Below are positions 32,556-40,884 of a stretch of DNA of 64,000 nucleotides, in pieces; position 1 is the first letter of the stretch; each line of letters opens with the position of its first letter. The notes below the pieces were generated by a model. That model made no database searches. It saw only the letters and a list, made by a program, of their open reading frames with translations, and was not told the origin of the DNA. The DNA comes from Actinomycetospora sp. NBRC 106378 (GTDB lineage Bacteria > Actinomycetota > Actinomycetes > Mycobacteriales > Pseudonocardiaceae). Made by a program: the position numbers and the translations under genes. The stretch covers positions 124,001 to 188,000 of the forward strand of contig NZ_BSTT01000004.1 of the NCBI RefSeq assembly GCF_030269685.1, written 5' to 3'.

Positions 32556-32602
32556 GCGAACGGCACTCTCGCTCACTGAGAAGCTGCGAACGGCACTCTC
32601 GC
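32556..32602. repeat. Direct repeat of GCGAACGGCACTCTCGC in the cobA 3' flank
   Basis: The 17-mer occurs at 32556-32572 and 32586-32602, 30 bp apart, between two convergent genes. Each unit can pair weakly with itself (GCGA/TCGC ends). It may act in termination; no strong stem is present. Confidence 0.55.
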
Positions 32603-32619
32603 GCACGTCGCGGGAGGCG

Positions 32620-33279
32620 TCAGTCGTCCCGGTCGTGGCGCTGCTGGTCCTGCGCGTACTCGGTGGCGGTGAGCACCTCGACGCTGCCGAACGCGCCGCG
32701 GCCGGACACCTGGACCTGCGGTGCGCCGGGCGGCTCCGGGGCGCAGGCCGTCTCGCAGTTCGTGGACCCGAAGATCGTGGTGCCCGAGGTGCGCGCCTGC
32801 GTGCCGTCGGGGACCACCACCTTCGTCGAGCCGAACAGCACCCCGACCTGCACGTCGCTCTGACCGGCCGCGACCTGCACGACCCGGCTGCCGAACACCG
32901 CCGCGCCCTGGCTCGCCCCGAGGACGCCGGGTGCGGTGGCGGCCACCGCGACGAAGACGACGAGCCCGACGACGCCGCCCGGGACGCGACGTCGTCGCCG
33001 TCGACGCTCGGGGGATCGCGTGTCCTCGTGCCACGACGGTTCGGCCACGACGGTCGGTGGCTCGGGTTGAGGGGCCGGGGACGGGCCCTCGTCGGGAAGG
33101 TCCGCGGTGAGGGGGTCGAGCTCGCTGCGGTAGCGGGCGGCGTAGCAGGCCCGGGCGCGCTCGTCGTACTCGGCGAGCGTGATCATGCCGTCGTCCTGGG
33201 CCCGTCTCAGGCGTTCGTCGACCTCGCGGCGTTCACGGTCCCCGATCCGCGGTTCCGGCGCGTTCTCCACGCCGCTCAT
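32620..33279 (-). CDS. DUF1707 (SHOCT-like) domain membrane protein
   Basis: 219 aa. N-terminal DUF1707 domain (about 10-62): RIGDRERREVDERLRRAQDD, GMITLAEYDERARACYAARY, ELDPLTADLP. A polar linker follows, then a basic run of arginines (RSPERRRRRRRVPGG), one transmembrane helix (VVGLVVFVAVAATAPGVLG), and an outer beta-rich LiaF-like domain (VLFGSTKVVVPDGTQARTSG). A paralogue of 9226-9936 but membrane-anchored. The N-terminus overlaps the 3' end of the glycosylase gene by 47 nt; the DUF1707 domain needs this start. Confidence 0.82.
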   Translation of the reverse strand: MSGVENAPEPRIGDRERREVDERLRRAQDDGMITLAEYDERARACYAARYRSELDPLTADLPDEGPSPAPQPEPPTVVAEPSWHEDTRSPERRRRRRRVPGGVVGLVVFVAVAATAPGVLGASQGAAVFGSRVVQVAAGQSDVQVGVLFGSTKVVVPDGTQARTSGTTIFGSTNCETACAPEPPGAPQVQVSGRGAFGSVEVLTATEYAQDQQRHDRDD

Positions 33280-34096
33280 CCTGACGCGGTTGGCACGACG
33301 GACACCACCACACCTCGCGCGCGTAGTGCGCCCCGGTCGCGGGTCGGAACCGGACGAGCGTGCCGCAGCGATAGCAGGGACGGTTCGACCGCCCGGTCAC
33401 CCAGTGGTTCCGGCCCTTGCGCTTCACCCCGGTCGTCGTCATCCCGGTGTTGTGCTCGAGGGAGTGCCGGATCATCCTCCGGCCGAGCGCGAGGAGCGGT
33501 TCGAGTTCGACGTCGCCGACCGGCCGCCACGGATCGAGGCCGCGCAGGAAGCACATCTCGACGGCCCACAGGTTCCCGAAGCCCGCGACCCCGCGCTGGT
33601 CGAGGAGGGTCTCGACGACGGCGCGGGACGGGTCGGTCCGTAGCCGTGCCAGCGCCTCGTCGAGGTCGAAGTGCTCCTGGGTCGCGGTCGGCTGCCCGGC
33701 CAGGACGTCGGGCCCGAGGTGGCCGACGACGCGGTGCTCGTCGCGGGTGTCGAGCAGGTCGGTGACCGGCACGCCGAGCCCGACGAGGCTGCGCCCGTCG
33801 TCGAGCGTGATCGCGACGCGGAGGTTCGGCAGGAGGTGGCGCGGGAGGGCGGGCCGGCCGTCGGGCCGGTGCTTGCGCACGATCGTCCACGAGCCGTCCA
33901 TGCGCAGGTGCGAGTGCAGGGTGCGGCCGTCGGTGAAGCGGCTGAGCAGATGCTTGCCGTGCGCCTTCGTCGCGTCGAGCACGGCCCCGCGCAGGTCGGC
34001 GCCCGCGAGGTGGTTGCGGAACTCGGCGCGGGTCACCGTCGCGCCGGCGAGCGTGCTCAGTCGCGCGGCCGCCCGGTGGACCGCGTCACCCTCCAT
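33233..34096 (-). CDS. Fpg/Nei family DNA glycosylase (Nei-like), lacking the N-terminal proline
   Basis: 287 aa base-excision-repair glycosylase. Helix-two-turn-helix region GVAGFGNLWAVEMCFLRG and C-terminal zinc finger CYRCGTLVRF with WWCPSCQ are intact, as is the Lys in HGKHLLSRF. The protein starts MEGDAVH rather than the usual MPEGDTV: the nucleophilic Pro2 is absent and no in-frame upstream start restores it (the codon before ATG is CCC). Glu follows Met directly. Catalysis may be altered, or another amine used. It follows a strong hairpin after the Hsp70-like gene. Confidence 0.85.
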   Translation of the reverse strand: MEGDAVHRAAARLSTLAGATVTRAEFRNHLAGADLRGAVLDATKAHGKHLLSRFTDGRTLHSHLRMDGSWTIVRKHRPDGRPALPRHLLPNLRVAITLDDGRSLVGLGVPVTDLLDTRDEHRVVGHLGPDVLAGQPTATQEHFDLDEALARLRTDPSRAVVETLLDQRGVAGFGNLWAVEMCFLRGLDPWRPVGDVELEPLLALGRRMIRHSLEHNTGMTTTGVKRKGRNHWVTGRSNRPCYRCGTLVRFRPATGAHYAREVWWCPSCQPRQDERRGERAGTADRGP

Positions 34097-34123
34097 GGGG
34101 TGGGGTGTACCCGCACCCCGCGT

Positions 34124-34176
34124 GGCAGGAAAGCGTCGTTGCTGTCACCGGATGGCAGCAACGACGCTTTCCTGCC
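34124..34176. terminator. Perfect 21-bp inverted repeat
   Basis: Arms at 34124-34144 (starting GGCAGGAAAGCGTCGTTGCT) and 34156-34176, with an 11-nt loop. Located 16 nt beyond the Hsp70-like stop and 28 nt upstream of the glycosylase start, both on the minus strand. It most likely ends the P450/Hsp70-like transcript. The arm is long and A+T-rich for this genome, suggesting a repeat element. Confidence 0.75.
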
Positions 34177-34192
34177 GACCCGAGGGAGGGGG

Positions 34193-35344
34193 TCAGCGAC
34201 CCAGCGACGCCCGGTCCGCGGCCCACGCCGCCGCGCCGCACACGAGGCCCGTCGTCGACCCGGCGCCCGGGTCCTCCACGCCCGCCAGCGCGCACCCGGT
34301 CCGGGCGGCTAGCCAGTCGCGGACCCCGGGCAGCGCCGCGATCCCGCCGCGCACGAGCAGGGGAGGGCGGTCGTCCCCGAGCAGGTCGACCGTCGCCGCG
34401 CCCACCTGTTCGAGGGCCGGGGCGAAGAGGGGGCCGAGGTCGTCGTGGGTGATGCGGACGGCGCCGGGCCCCGGGTTCTCGGGCGGCAGGACCGGGACGG
34501 CGATGTCGACGTACCCGTCGGTGCCCAGGCGCGGCTTGGCGTCGTGCACCCCGCGGCGCAGCCAGAACCAGGCGCGGTGGGCCTCGGGGTCGGCGGAGAA
34601 GCGGATGCGGTCGGCCAGGGCGGGACGGGCCCGGTCGAGCACCAGCTGGGTCAGCGCGTCGTCGAGCGACTCCGCCCCGACGTCCACGGTGCGGGTGCCC
34701 GGCCGCAGCCGGGCGGCGGTGGTGCCGTGCTCGCCCTCGGACCGGTCGACCAGCGCGACCTCGGTGCCGCCCCCACCCAGGTCCACCACGACGACGGGTC
34801 CGCTCCCGCCGAGCCGCACCGCGGCCGCGACGGGGGCGGGCACCAGCGCGACCTCGGCGTCGCCGGCGCCCGGCACGGCGCCCAGCGCGGACCGGCCGGC
34901 CGCGGTCAGCGCCGCCCGCCCCGTGGCGGGGTCGGTCCACGACGGCGGGTGGACGAGCGCGAGCACGCTCGGCGCGCTGCCGCGGCGCCCGGCCTCGGCC
35001 TGCAGCACGCGGGCGATCAGCGCGGTCGCGACGTTCACGGCCGTCGTCGGGCGGGGCCAGGTGGCGAGCAGCGCGTCGTCGCGGCCGCCGGTGGCCGCGC
35101 CGAGGTAGTCGCGGCCCCGGAGGACCGCCGCCTGCGGTTCGGCGTGGGCGGCCTCGAGGGCCGGGCGACCGGCGAGGACGGCGCCGTCGGTGCGGGAGAG
35201 GACCACCGACGGCAGCTCGGTGGCGCCGTCGACGGCGACCGTCGAGACCCGCGTCCACCCGTCGTCGGGATCGACGTCGGCGACGGCCCCGGTGGTCGTC
35301 GAGGTGCCGTGGTCCACCGCCAGCACCCAGCGCAGGTCGCCCAT
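34193..35344 (-). CDS. Hsp70-family (DnaK ATPase-like) protein without substrate-binding domain
   Basis: 383 aa actin-like ATPase fold. Phosphate-1 motif LAVDHGTSTTTGAVADV, phosphate-2 VVVVDLGGGGTEVALVD, and adenosine motif LLVRGGIAALPGVRDWLAA are present. The length equals only the nucleotide-binding domain; the peptide-binding part of DnaK is missing, so a general chaperone role is unlikely. Similar truncated Hsp70-like proteins occur in actinobacteria with unknown function. It starts 12 nt after the P450 stop and may be its operon partner. Confidence 0.82.
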   Translation of the reverse strand: MGDLRWVLAVDHGTSTTTGAVADVDPDDGWTRVSTVAVDGATELPSVVLSRTDGAVLAGRPALEAAHAEPQAAVLRGRDYLGAATGGRDDALLATWPRPTTAVNVATALIARVLQAEAGRRGSAPSVLALVHPPSWTDPATGRAALTAAGRSALGAVPGAGDAEVALVPAPVAAAVRLGGSGPVVVVDLGGGGTEVALVDRSEGEHGTTAARLRPGTRTVDVGAESLDDALTQLVLDRARPALADRIRFSADPEAHRAWFWLRRGVHDAKPRLGTDGYVDIAVPVLPPENPGPGAVRITHDDLGPLFAPALEQVGAATVDLLGDDRPPLLVRGGIAALPGVRDWLAARTGCALAGVEDPGAGSTTGLVCGAAAWAADRASLGR

Positions 35345-35356
35345 GGGCGCAGTGTG

Positions 35357-36562
35357 TCAGGACCCCGGCGAGAGTCGCACCGGCAGCGCGGCGAGGGCGT
35401 GGATCAGCATGCTGTGCCGGTAGACGATCTCCTCGAGCGGCACGGCCGGCGCGAGGCGCGGGAAGCGGCCGAACAGCGCGGTGAGCGCGATCTCGCCCTC
35501 GAGGCGCGCCAGCGAGGCGCCCAGGCAGAAGTGGATGCCGTGGCCGAAGGCGACGTGCCCGGTGAGGTCCCGGTCGGTGTCGTACAGCTCGGGGGCGTCG
35601 AACCGCTGGGGGTCGCGGTTGGCGGCCGCCACCGACAGCGTGACCAGCGCGCCACGCGGGATCGTCACCCCGTCCATCTCGATGTCCTCGGTGGCGAAGC
35701 GCACCGGCGCGTTGGCCACCGGCGAGGTCCAGCGCAGGAACTCCTCGACGACGGGGGCGAGGGAGTCCGCGCCGAGCACCCGCTCCCGCAGCGCGTCGTC
35801 GCGCAGGATCGCGTGGACGCTGTTGACGATGAGGTTCGACGTCGTCTCGTGGCCCGCGATCAGCAGGATCATGCCCATGGCGACGATCTCGTCGTGGGAC
35901 AGCGCGTCGCCGTCCTCCGAGGCCCGGATCAGCGCGGAGAGCAGGGCCTCGTCGGGCGCGTCCCGCTTCGCCGCGACCAGCTCGGACAGGTAGCCGGTGA
36001 GGCTGGCCTGCGCCTGGTGCTTCTCCGGCTGGGTCGACGTGTCGTCGATCATCGTGCGCGACCACAGGGCGAACGCGTCCCGGTCGTCGAGCGGCACCCC
36101 GAGCAGCTCGCAGATCACCTGCATGGGCAGGGGCACGGCGTAGTCGTTCACCAGGTCGATGTCGCCGGCCTGCTCGGCCCGGTCGAGCAGCGTCGTCGCG
36201 ATCTGCTCGATCGCGGGGCGCAGCGCCGCGATCCGGCGCACCGTGAAGGTGGAGACGACGAGCTTGCGCAGCCGGGTGTGCACCGGCGGGTCGTTGAGCA
36301 GGAGCATGTGCCCCGCCGGGCCCGGGATCAGGGGCTCCGCCGGCCGCTGCTCCGGCGGCATCGTGGAGCGGAAGTCCTTGGCCAGGCGGGGGTCGACGAA
36401 CGCCGCCCGCACGTCGGCGTAGCGCGTGAGCAGCCACGTGGACCCGCCGTCGGGAAGGTCGACCTCCCGGACCGGCGCGATCTCGCGCAGGCGCGAGAGC
36501 GTGCCGTAGGGGTCGGCCCAGTAGGCGTCGGTGAAGACGGGTCCGGTGGCGAGGTCGGTCAC
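35357..36562 (-). CDS. Cytochrome P450
   Basis: 401 aa bacterial class I P450. The I-helix motif AGHETTSNL carries the oxygen-activating Thr. The ExxR motif lies in VEEFLRWTSP, and the heme loop FGHGIHFCLGASLARLE contains the axial Cys. No redox partner is encoded nearby. GTG at 36562. Sits 61 nt downstream of the SDR and BVMO genes on the same strand, suggesting a shared pathway oxidising a lipophilic substrate (inference). Confidence 0.95.
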   Translation of the reverse strand: MTDLATGPVFTDAYWADPYGTLSRLREIAPVREVDLPDGGSTWLLTRYADVRAAFVDPRLAKDFRSTMPPEQRPAEPLIPGPAGHMLLLNDPPVHTRLRKLVVSTFTVRRIAALRPAIEQIATTLLDRAEQAGDIDLVNDYAVPLPMQVICELLGVPLDDRDAFALWSRTMIDDTSTQPEKHQAQASLTGYLSELVAAKRDAPDEALLSALIRASEDGDALSHDEIVAMGMILLIAGHETTSNLIVNSVHAILRDDALRERVLGADSLAPVVEEFLRWTSPVANAPVRFATEDIEMDGVTIPRGALVTLSVAAANRDPQRFDAPELYDTDRDLTGHVAFGHGIHFCLGASLARLEGEIALTALFGRFPRLAPAVPLEEIVYRHSMLIHALAALPVRLSPGS

Positions 36563-36623
36563 GCGGCCATCAGAACACCCCCGGCGTGAGGTCGCTGAGG
36601 GTTCGTTCAATGAAACGAGGGAT

Positions 36624-37508
36624 TCAGCCCTTCGGCTCACCCATCCCGACGGAGGTACGCCCGAACGCCCGCCCGGTCTTGCGGAACTGCTCCTCGAGCT
36701 GCGGCACCATCTTCTTCGCCTGCGCCATGATCGGGAGGTCGCCGAGCCAGGAGAAGGTGATCGGGCGCAGCCCCGCGAGCAGCCCGACCGACTTCGGGAC
36801 GAACACGCGCCGCTTGCGCTTCGCGATGCCCTCGAGGAAGCCCGCGACGCACTCGTCGACCGTGGCGATGCTGCCCAGGGGCGGCGGCAGCTTGCGCAGG
36901 GTGTCCTCGAAGGTCGAGGAGTCGGCCTTGACGTCGCGCACGAGGTCGGTGTCGATCCACCCCATGTGGGCGGTCCCGACGCCGATGCCGCGGTGGGCGA
37001 GCTCGAAGCGCAGCGCGTTGCCGTAGTTCTCCACACCGGCCTTCGACCCGCAGTACGCGGCCATGCCGGGCAGGGCGGTGAACGCGGCCAGGGAGGACAC
37101 GAGCAGGTAGTAGCCGCGGCGCTTCTCCACCTCGGCGACCGTCGCGGACACGGTCCGCGAGACGCCGATGAGGTTGACCTCCATGACGCGGGCGATCACG
37201 TCGGCGGGCGACTCCGCCACCGTGCCGTGGTTGGCGATGCCCGCGTTCGCGATGACGACGTCGATCCCGCCGAGCTCGGCGACGGTGTGCTTCACCGCGG
37301 CGTCGAGCGAGGCCTGGTCGGTGACGTCGCACGGCGCCCAGGTGTGCTGCGGGCCGAGCTCGCCGGCGATGCGCTCGAGGCGGTCGGACTCCAGCCCGAC
37401 GAGGGCCACGCGGGCCCCCCGCGCGGCGGCGGCCCGAGCCACGGCCTCGCCGATACCGCGGGCGGCGCCGGTGATGAAGAGGACTCGGCCGGTGATGTCG
37501 TAGGTCAC
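36624..37508 (-). CDS. SDR family oxidoreductase
   Basis: 294 aa. Cofactor motif TGAARGIG near residue 12, ANAGIAN near 89, the Ser in LVSSLAAF, and YCGSKAG as the Tyr/Lys pair. The C-terminal extension (about 210-294) has a basic patch AKRKRRVFVP and a hydrophobic segment, as in steroid- or lipid-acting SDRs found beside monooxygenases. GTG start overlaps the BVMO stop by 4 bp, so the two are coupled: alcohol/ketone interconversion ahead of Baeyer-Villiger oxidation is a reasonable guess. Confidence 0.9.
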   Translation of the reverse strand: MTYDITGRVLFITGAARGIGEAVARAAAARGARVALVGLESDRLERIAGELGPQHTWAPCDVTDQASLDAAVKHTVAELGGIDVVIANAGIANHGTVAESPADVIARVMEVNLIGVSRTVSATVAEVEKRRGYYLLVSSLAAFTALPGMAAYCGSKAGVENYGNALRFELAHRGIGVGTAHMGWIDTDLVRDVKADSSTFEDTLRKLPPPLGSIATVDECVAGFLEGIAKRKRRVFVPKSVGLLAGLRPITFSWLGDLPIMAQAKKMVPQLEEQFRKTGRAFGRTSVGMGEPKG

Positions 37509-39022
37509 GAACGCTCCAGGGCTCGTCGGGGGGTGAGGACGTACTCGTCGGTCTTCATCTGCTTGAGGCGCCGGTGGAAGGGCATCGTGAAGGTCGGCCA
37601 GAGTGCCGAGTTGTTCCCGTGACCGTCCAGGTACCACGACCGGCAGCCCCCGTCGGTCCACACCGTGCCCTCGGTGAGGCGCTGCATCTCCTCGACGAAG
37701 CGGTCCTGCACGTCCTGGCGCGGCTCGACGGCCCCGACCGACCGGGTCCGCAGCCGCCGCAGCACGTCCATCACGAGGTTGATCTGTGCCTCGATCATGA
37801 ACACGACCGAGTTGTGCCCCAGGCCGGTGTTCGGCCCGAGCAGCGTGAACAGGTTCGGGAAGCCGTTGATCATCGTGCCGTTGTGGGCGAACATCGTGTC
37901 GCCCCAGTGCTCGGCGAGGCTGCGCCCGTCGCGGCCGAACACGCGGTGGCTGATCGGCAGGTCGCTGATCGCGAAGCCGGTGCCGGCGATGATCGTGTCG
38001 ACCTCGTGCTCGGTGCCGTCGGCGGTGACGACGGCGTGCGGCCGCACCTCGGTGATCTTCTCGGTCACCACCTCGACGTTGGGGCGGTCCAACGCCGGCA
38101 GGTAGGTGTTGGACAGCAGGATGCGCTTGCAGCCCATCGAGTAGCTCGGCGTGATCTTCTCGCGCAGCGTGGGGTCGGTGACCTGGGTGCGCATGTGCTT
38201 CTCGGCGAGCTTCGCGGCCTTCGCCATGCGCTTCGGGTCCTTGAAGCCGAGCACGAAGGTCTCGCGGGCCCAGTAGATCGCCTCACGGTTGAGCTTCTGC
38301 AGCGCGGGGAAGCGGCGGAACGCCCACTTCTCGATCCCGGTGATCCGGCGGTCGCGCCGCGGCATGATCCACGGGGGGGTGCGCTGGAAGACGGTCATCT
38401 GCCCGACGACGGGCGCGATCTCGGGCACGAACTGGATGGCCGAGGCGCCGGTGCCGATGACGGCGACGCGCCGGCCGCGCAGGTCGAGGTCGTGGCGCCA
38501 GGTGGCCGAGTGGAAGACCTCGCCCTCGAAGTCGTCGAGGCCGGGGACGTCGGGGAACGACGGGTCGGACAGCGCGCCGCTGCCGAGCACGAGGGCGTCC
38601 GCGGTCCACGTGCCCTGCGTGGTGGTCACGGTCCAGTGCTGCGTCCCGTCGTCCCAGCGGGCCTCGGTCACCTCGTGGTGGTTCCGGGTGAACCGCTCGA
38701 TGCCGTACTCGCGGTGGATCGTCTGCAGGTAGCGGTGGATCTCCGGCTGCGGGGAGAACGCGTGGCTCCAGTCCGGGTTCGGCGCGAACGAGAACGAGTA
38801 CAGGTGGCTCGGCACGTCGCAGGCGCAGCCCGGGTAGGAGTTGTCCCGCCACGTCCCGCCGACGTCGCCGTGGCGCTCGAAGATCAGGAAGTCCTCGACG
38901 CCGGCCTGCCGCAGCCGGATCGCGGTGCCCAGCCCGGAGAATCCGTTCCCCACGATGGCGACGGACAGGTGCGGCACGTCGGAATCCTTCCCGACGGCAG
39001 GTGCAGCGGCTTCGGTGGTCAC
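37505..39022 (-). CDS. Flavin-containing monooxygenase (Baeyer-Villiger type)
   Basis: 505 aa FAD/NADPH class B monooxygenase. FAD site VAIVGNGFSGLGTAIRL (about 21-37), NADPH site VAVIGTGASAIQFVPEI, and between them the BVMO fingerprint-like FEGEVFHSATWRHD (FxGxxxHxxxW). GDVGGTWRDNSYPGC is also typical. It would insert oxygen next to a ketone. First gene of a minus-strand unit with SDR, P450 and Hsp70-like genes; its promoter region carries two palindromes for the divergent TetR. Confidence 0.93.
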   Translation of the reverse strand: MTTEAAAPAVGKDSDVPHLSVAIVGNGFSGLGTAIRLRQAGVEDFLIFERHGDVGGTWRDNSYPGCACDVPSHLYSFSFAPNPDWSHAFSPQPEIHRYLQTIHREYGIERFTRNHHEVTEARWDDGTQHWTVTTTQGTWTADALVLGSGALSDPSFPDVPGLDDFEGEVFHSATWRHDLDLRGRRVAVIGTGASAIQFVPEIAPVVGQMTVFQRTPPWIMPRRDRRITGIEKWAFRRFPALQKLNREAIYWARETFVLGFKDPKRMAKAAKLAEKHMRTQVTDPTLREKITPSYSMGCKRILLSNTYLPALDRPNVEVVTEKITEVRPHAVVTADGTEHEVDTIIAGTGFAISDLPISHRVFGRDGRSLAEHWGDTMFAHNGTMINGFPNLFTLLGPNTGLGHNSVVFMIEAQINLVMDVLRRLRTRSVGAVEPRQDVQDRFVEEMQRLTEGTVWTDGGCRSWYLDGHGNNSALWPTFTMPFHRRLKQMKTDEYVLTPRRALERS

Positions 39023-39036
39023 GCGGTCCCTCCCTT

Positions 39037-39087
39037 GGTACGGCTTCGTACCGTGCTCTCCGGGAGGATGGTACGAGCTGGTACCAT
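39037..39087. promoter_or_regulatory. Two operator palindromes between BVMO and TetR genes; -10 for leaderless tetR
   Basis: GGTACG-GCTT-CGTACC (39037-39052) and ATGGTAC-GAGCTG-GTACCAT (39068-39087), centres 33 bp apart, share the GGTAC core. The second overlaps TACCAT (39082-39087), a TAnnnT -10 whose start site would fall on the GTG at 39094. The neighbouring TetR protein is the obvious ligand. Confidence 0.75.
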
Positions 39088-39093
39088 AGGCCA

Positions 39094-39750
39094 GTGACTG
39101 TGAGCGCGCACACGACGGGTTCCGGCGACCACCCGGTCGTGGTCGCGATCCGCACCGGCACCGCTCCCGGACCGGACCACCGCGACCGGCTGATCGCCGC
39201 GATGGGTGAGCTCCTCGCCGAACAGGGCTACGCGAGCGTGACCGTCACCGACGTCGTCGCCCGGGCCCGCGTGTCGAAGCGGACCTTCTACCAGCACTTC
39301 GCCGACCGCGAGGAGTGCCTGCTCGCGACCTACCGCGTCGTCGCCGAAGCCCCGCTGCACCGCATCGCCGAGGCCGCCGCCTCGTCGGTCGGGACCGGGC
39401 TGGGGGTCCGCGAGGAGATCGCGGGCGTCACCGGCGCGTACCTCGCGGCCATGGCCGAGCACCCGCTGCTGACCCGCGCGATGCTCACCGAGGTCGGCTC
39501 GGCCGGGCCCGCGGGGCTCGCGGTACGCCGCGAGGTGATGCGCCGCTTCGCCGACGGCCTGGTGGCGCTCGCCGCGGCCGGCGGGCGGGAGCTCTCCGCC
39601 GGGGTCGCGCAGGCCCTCGTCGGCGGGATCAACGAGCTGGTCCTCGAGGCCGTCGAGTCGGCGGACGTGCCGGCCTCGTCGATGGCCGACGCCATCCTCG
39701 CGCTCGGGGACACCGTGACCGAGCTGGGTGTCGCCGTCCTGGACCGGTAG
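39094..39750 (+). CDS. TetR family transcriptional regulator
   Basis: 218 aa. Helix-turn-helix at about residues 33-76: RDRLIAAMGELLAEQGYASV, TVTDVVARARVSKRTFYQHF, ADREECL. The C-terminal ligand domain has no recognisable family. GTG at 39094, probably on a leaderless transcript. Divergent from the BVMO-SDR-P450 genes and therefore their likely repressor, with autoregulation through the shared operators. Confidence 0.9.
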   Translation: MTVSAHTTGSGDHPVVVAIRTGTAPGPDHRDRLIAAMGELLAEQGYASVTVTDVVARARVSKRTFYQHFADREECLLATYRVVAEAPLHRIAEAAASSVGTGLGVREEIAGVTGAYLAAMAEHPLLTRAMLTEVGSAGPAGLAVRREVMRRFADGLVALAAAGGRELSAGVAQALVGGINELVLEAVESADVPASSMADAILALGDTVTELGVAVLDR

Positions 39751-39766
39751 CCGAGCACGTCGGGCC

Positions 39767-39824
39767 GCGAGGGTCACGTGGGGCATGCCGCCGAGCCCGC
39801 GGGGATGCCTGGTGTGCACCTCGC
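39767..39824. repeat. Dispersed 58-bp palindromic element, copy A
   Basis: Left arm GCGAGGGTCACGTGGGGCAT, centre, right arm ATGCCTGGTGTGCACCTCGC. The outer six pairs, CAC/GTG and the inner GGCAT/ATGCC pair; the remainder are mismatches and G-T wobbles. Lies in the gap between the tetR stop and the convergent VOC gene, with copy B. Confidence 0.75.
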
Positions 39825-39850
39825 GCTCGCTGGTGGCGAGCTCGGTACGC

Positions 39851-39906
39851 CGAGGGTCACGTGGGGCATGCCGCCGGGCCCGCGGGGATGCCTGGTGTGC
39901 ACCTCG
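39851..39906. repeat. Dispersed 58-bp palindromic element, copy B
   Basis: Nearly identical to copy A (one base change in the centre) and 84 bp downstream in the same orientation. It ends 8 nt before the VOC stop codon. The A/B pair looks like a recent tandem duplication. Confidence 0.75.
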
Positions 39907-39914
39907 CCGCGCGC

Positions 39915-40631
39915 TCAGCGGGCGTCGAGCACGCAGAACTCGTTGCCCGACGGGTCGGCCCACACCGTCCACGGCAGCTCCGGGTCCTCGAGGAGCCGGG
40001 CGCCGAGGTCGCGCACCCGCGGTCCCGGGTCGCCGTCGGCGCGTTCGGCCCGGACGTCGAGGTGCATCCGGTTCTTCCCCCGCTTCGGGGTCGGCTCTGG
40101 GCAGAGCTCGAGCAGCGGCCCGACCCCCGACGGGTGACGCAGGCTCAGCAGGCCGGGGGTGCCGGTCGTCGGTGTCCAGCCCGTGAGCGCCGCCCAGAAC
40201 GCGGCGTCGCGCTCCGGGTCGGCGCTGTCGAACGGGAGCGCGGCGATCGGACCGGTGTCGCGGTAGGCGGCGCGGTCCTCCATGACGCAGAACGGCTCGT
40301 CCGCGGGGTCGGCGAGCACCGTCCATCCGACGTCGCCCTGACCGATGTCGACCGGGTGCGCGCCGAGTCCGGTCAGCCGGTCGGCGACGGCCTGCCGCTC
40401 GGCGCCCCCGAGCAGGTCGAGGTGGAGTCGCGCGGGCGACGGCGAGGGATCGGACACCCGCGGGAAGCACAGGTCGAGGTAGCCCGCCGTGCCGAGCTCC
40501 AGGCGGGCCTCGAACGCGTCGGGCTCGTCGGTGAGCACGGTCAGGCCGAGCGCGGCGGCCCAGAACCGGCCGGCCGTGCCCGGGTCGCGGGTGTCCTGGA
40601 CGACGTTCTCGAGGTACACGGGCCGCATCAT
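39915..40631 (-). CDS. VOC (glyoxalase/bleomycin-resistance fold) protein, two domains
   Basis: 238 aa made of two VOC modules. The first (about 1-115) begins VYLENVVQDTRDPGTAGRFW and ends GWTVLADPADEPFCVMED. The second (about 128-238) begins PFDSADPERDAAFWAALTGW and ends PWTVWADPSGNEFCVLDAR. Each has the paired beta-alpha-beta-beta-beta pattern and C-terminal Phe-Cys-Val strand. This type is annotated as glyoxalase-like in actinobacteria; substrate unknown. ATG at 40631 (or 40628). Confidence 0.82.
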   Translation of the reverse strand: MMRPVYLENVVQDTRDPGTAGRFWAAALGLTVLTDEPDAFEARLELGTAGYLDLCFPRVSDPSPSPARLHLDLLGGAERQAVADRLTGLGAHPVDIGQGDVGWTVLADPADEPFCVMEDRAAYRDTGPIAALPFDSADPERDAAFWAALTGWTPTTGTPGLLSLRHPSGVGPLLELCPEPTPKRGKNRMHLDVRAERADGDPGPRVRDLGARLLEDPELPWTVWADPSGNEFCVLDAR

Positions 40632-40653
40632 CTCCGGGTCGACGTCGCGAGTG

Positions 40654-40706
40654 GTGCCCCAGGCACGGTCGGGGCCTCGTCGGGATGCCTGGCGTGCACC
40701 TGGCGG
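40654..40706. repeat. Decayed copy C of the 58-bp palindrome
   Basis: GGGATGCCTGGCGTGCACCT (40682-40701) matches the right arm of copies A/B at most positions, and CCAGGCA at 40669-40675 pairs with TGCCTGG inside it. The left arm is otherwise divergent. It lies between the divergent VOC and LCP genes. Confidence 0.5.
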
Positions 40707-40755
40707 TGGTCCGGTCAGGTGACACGAGGCAACGGGTGGGTGATCCGGACGTCGT

Positions 40756-40785
40756 GTCCCGGATGCAGTCGTCACGTCCCGGATG
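40756..40785 (+). promoter_or_regulatory. Direct repeat GTCCCGGATG, 20-bp period, upstream of LCP gene
   Basis: GTCCCGGATG occurs at 40756-40765 and 40776-40785, exactly 20 bp apart (two helical turns). TATGGT at 40788-40793 is a possible -10. The arrangement suits an activator binding one face of the DNA, but no regulator is known here. The rest of 40632-40884 holds only the decayed palindrome. Confidence 0.4.
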
Positions 40786-40884
40786 GATATGGTCCCGGAA
40801 CCAACGCGGCGTCCGGTATCTCCCGGCGTCCCTCCTGCGCCGGTGACCGGAGGCGGGGGAGCCGAGCAGCGAGGGAGACGTGCG

